From the NCBI GenBank assembly GCA_002493325.1, contig DKYL01000086.1, forward strand, positions 693 to 8,033: a DNA stretch of 7,341 nucleotides. Reading direction: 5' to 3'. Below, one piece after another: positions 6,263 to 7,341 of the stretch (its first letter is position 1; every line of letters starts with the position of its first letter). Source of the stretch: Ruminococcaceae bacterium UBA7101. Its GTDB lineage: Bacteria > Bacillota > Clostridia > Oscillospirales > Acutalibacteraceae. Made by a program: the position numbers and the translations under genes. A model generated the notes under the pieces. It worked only from the letters and a program-made list of their open reading frames with translations. It ran no database searches and was not told the origin of the DNA.

Positions 6263-6969
6263 ACGAATTGAAATCAGCACTGAAACGATTTTCAGATTTT
6301 CTGTTTTGCCGACGCTGCAAAATATGCGGTGAGGTTGTTGAAATTGACTGTGATTTGTGTGACGAATGTAAAGCCCTGAAAAAAATTGAAAACCCACGTT
6401 GTATACATTGCGGCTGTTCAAAAAATGACTGCACCTGTAAAAACAGAAAAAATGAATATAAACAGATTATTGCTGTTTATTATTATAAGGACAGTATTGT
6501 TCGTGCAGTTTCAAATTTTAAAAATAACGATATGCCGTTTTTAGCGGATAATATGGCTGATGAAATCTATTCGTTAATTGTGCAGGATTATGGTGATATA
6601 AATTTTGATTATATAACCTATGTTCCGCTTAGAAGACTGCATCAGGCAAAGCGTGGATTCAATCAGTCACAGCTCATTGCTGACAGGCTTTCAAAGCGGA
6701 TGAGTGTGAAGATGGTTTCTCTTCTTAAAAAGATTAGATATACGGGTGTTCAGCATCATAAATCTGCACGTGAAAGAAGTGCAGATGTTTTCGGTGCATA
6801 CGATGTTGTTGATAAATATAAGTATAAGCTTGACGGCAAAACGATTCTGCTTATTGATGATGTAAAAACAACAGGCTCAACCCTCAGTGAATGTGCCAAA
6901 ATGCTAAAAATCTATGGTGCAGAAAATGTGTATGCTGCCGCCTTTGCAGTAACAAAGAAAGAAAAATAA
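6259..6969 (+). CDS. comFC: ComFC-type amidophosphoribosyltransferase-fold protein
   Basis: 236 residues from the ATG at 6259, the family's usual size. A GTG at 6253 would add two residues, but the ATG forms the same ATGA overlap used at three other junctions, so it is preferred. No Shine-Dalgarno is visible close upstream, so initiation probably depends on ribosomes ending comEA. The first 60 residues hold eleven Cys (17, 20, 23, 31, 34, 37, 48, 51, 53, 58, 60) in CxxC patterns, a zinc-binding domain typical of ComF. The PRTase fold follows: YVPLRRLHQAKRGFNQSQLI (121-140), a ComF hallmark, HHKSARERSADVFGAY, and the PRPP-loop motif ILLIDDVKTTGSTL (196-209) with Asp200 and Asp201. ComFC is cytoplasmic and acts with the ComFA helicase in handling incoming DNA; a related protein also exists in non-competent bacteria (GntX), so a wider role is possible. 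comFA is not in the window. Confidence 0.93.
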   Translation: MNELKSALKRFSDFLFCRRCKICGEVVEIDCDLCDECKALKKIENPRCIHCGCSKNDCTCKNRKNEYKQIIAVYYYKDSIVRAVSNFKNNDMPFLADNMADEIYSLIVQDYGDINFDYITYVPLRRLHQAKRGFNQSQLIADRLSKRMSVKMVSLLKKIRYTGVQHHKSARERSADVFGAYDVVDKYKYKLDGKTILLIDDVKTTGSTLSECAKMLKIYGAENVYAAAFAVTKKEK

Positions 6970-6990
6970 ACAGGATTTTTGCATTATTTG

Positions 6991-6999
6991 TGATATAAT
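6991..6999 (+). promoter_or_regulatory. Extended -10 promoter for the cupin gene
   Basis: TGATATAAT combines a perfect TATAAT (6994-6999) with the upstream TG of an extended -10. No good -35 is found at 16-18 bases (that region reads about CAGGAT), which is common for extended -10 promoters. The expected start of transcription is near 7006, leaving a leader of about 27 bases with the AGGAGG at 7021. The remainder of the 63-base gap after comFC shows no terminator hairpin, so read-through from the operon is also possible. Confidence 0.65.
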
Positions 7000-7020
7000 A
7001 TTTCTGTAAAGTTAATTTAT

Positions 7021-7026
7021 AGGAGG
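7021..7026 (+). promoter_or_regulatory. Consensus ribosome binding site of the cupin gene
   Basis: AGGAGG is 6 bases from the ATG at 7033 and fixes the start of an ORF that is cut by the window end. Confidence 0.8.
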
Positions 7027-7032
7027 TCTGCA

Positions 7033-7341
7033 ATGTATAAAAATATAGAGAAAAAAACAAAGCTTAACCTTAAGGATTTGGTGGATTATCAAGACGGACA
7101 AGTGGTAAGTAAAACGCTTGTTCAAAATGACGTTGTCAGTATGACGCTGTTTTCATTTGATAAGGGTGAGGAAATCTCAACACACGCAGCAGGCGGTGAT
7201 GCTATGGTAACAGTGCTTGAAGGTACAGGACGTTTTACTGTTGGCGATGATGTATTTATCCTGAATGAGGGAGAAACGTTGATTATGCCGAAGGATATTC
7301 CACACGCAGTATTCGGTGAAGAAAAATTCAAAATGCAGCTT
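7033..7341 (+). CDS. Small single-domain cupin protein (3' end outside the window)
   Basis: 103 residues from the ATG at 7033, with no stop before the window ends; such cupins are about 105-115 residues, so only a few are probably missing. Seen: a beta-rich sequence with cupin motif 1 as GEEISTHAAGGDAMVTVLEG (45-64) and motif 2 as GETLIMPKDIPHAV (80-93), separated by FTVGDDVFILN. Of the usual metal ligands only His51 and His91 are clear; the second His of HxH is Ala53 and the Glu position is Asp56. This pattern occurs in other small stand-alone bacterial cupins of unknown role, so metal use and substrate cannot be stated. There is no signal peptide, so it is likely cytoplasmic. It has its own promoter and ribosome site and is probably a separate transcription unit from the upstream operon. 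The fold is near certain; the function is unknown. Confidence 0.88.
   Translation, partial: MYKNIEKKTKLNLKDLVDYQDGQVVSKTLVQNDVVSMTLFSFDKGEEISTHAAGGDAMVTVLEGTGRFTVGDDVFILNEGETLIMPKDIPHAVFGEEKFKMQL

Noticed and set aside
6280..6295. Small perfect hairpin CTGAAA-CGAT-TTTCAG followed by ATTTTCTGTTTT, resembling a terminator
   Set aside because: The stem is only 6 pairs and AT-rich, the T tract is interrupted, and it lies about 20 bases inside comFC, whose frame is clearly conserved. Too weak to call.
1..7341. Oriented septal DNA-pump recognition 8-mers (GGGNAGGG or GAGAAGGG type)
   Set aside because: Reading for them gave no clear match in the window, so nothing is reported.

Overview
The window is a single plus-strand gene cluster from a low-to-moderate GC Firmicute, most likely a Clostridia member of the Oscillospiraceae/Ruminococcaceae type. 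This is inference. It rests on the tepA - ylzJ-like - spoIIIE gene order known from endospore formers such as Bacillus subtilis, strong AGGAGG-type ribosome binding sites, very tight gene packing, and a base composition that by eye is around 40% GC. No rRNA, tRNA, CRISPR array, insertion sequence or phage gene is visible.

Layout: (1) 1-444, the 3' end of tepA, a ClpP-like serine protease cut by the window edge. (2) 441-656, a small YlzJ-like ORF that starts on tepA's stop codon. (3) 589-1446, a membrane protein of the UppP/BacA undecaprenyl-diphosphatase family in which several family-defining residues are replaced. (4) 1456-4011, a full-length FtsK/SpoIIIE DNA translocase. (5) 4008-5879, a YgiQ-type radical SAM protein. 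(6) 5876-6262, a small membrane-anchored ComEA-like helix-hairpin-helix protein. (7) 6259-6969, a ComFC-type zinc-finger phosphoribosyltransferase-fold protein. (8) After a 63-bp gap with an extended -10 promoter, 7033 to the window end, a small cupin cut just short of its stop.

Genes 1-7 look like one operon. Four junctions are 4-base ATGA stop/start overlaps, one pair overlaps by 68 bases, and the remaining gap is 9 bases. No terminator or internal promoter was recognised. The operon joins functions linked in Bacillus to sporulation (TepA, SpoIIIE), to envelope lipid metabolism (UppP-like), and to DNA uptake or processing (ComEA, ComFC), plus a radical SAM enzyme of unknown role. The cupin appears to have its own promoter.

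Most of the window is ordinary conserved housekeeping. The item most worth a second look is the UppP-family protein: the fold-level signature and one histidine remain, but the expected catalytic Glu, Ser and Arg positions carry Trp, Glu and Cys. I see no convincing wholly new multi-gene system.
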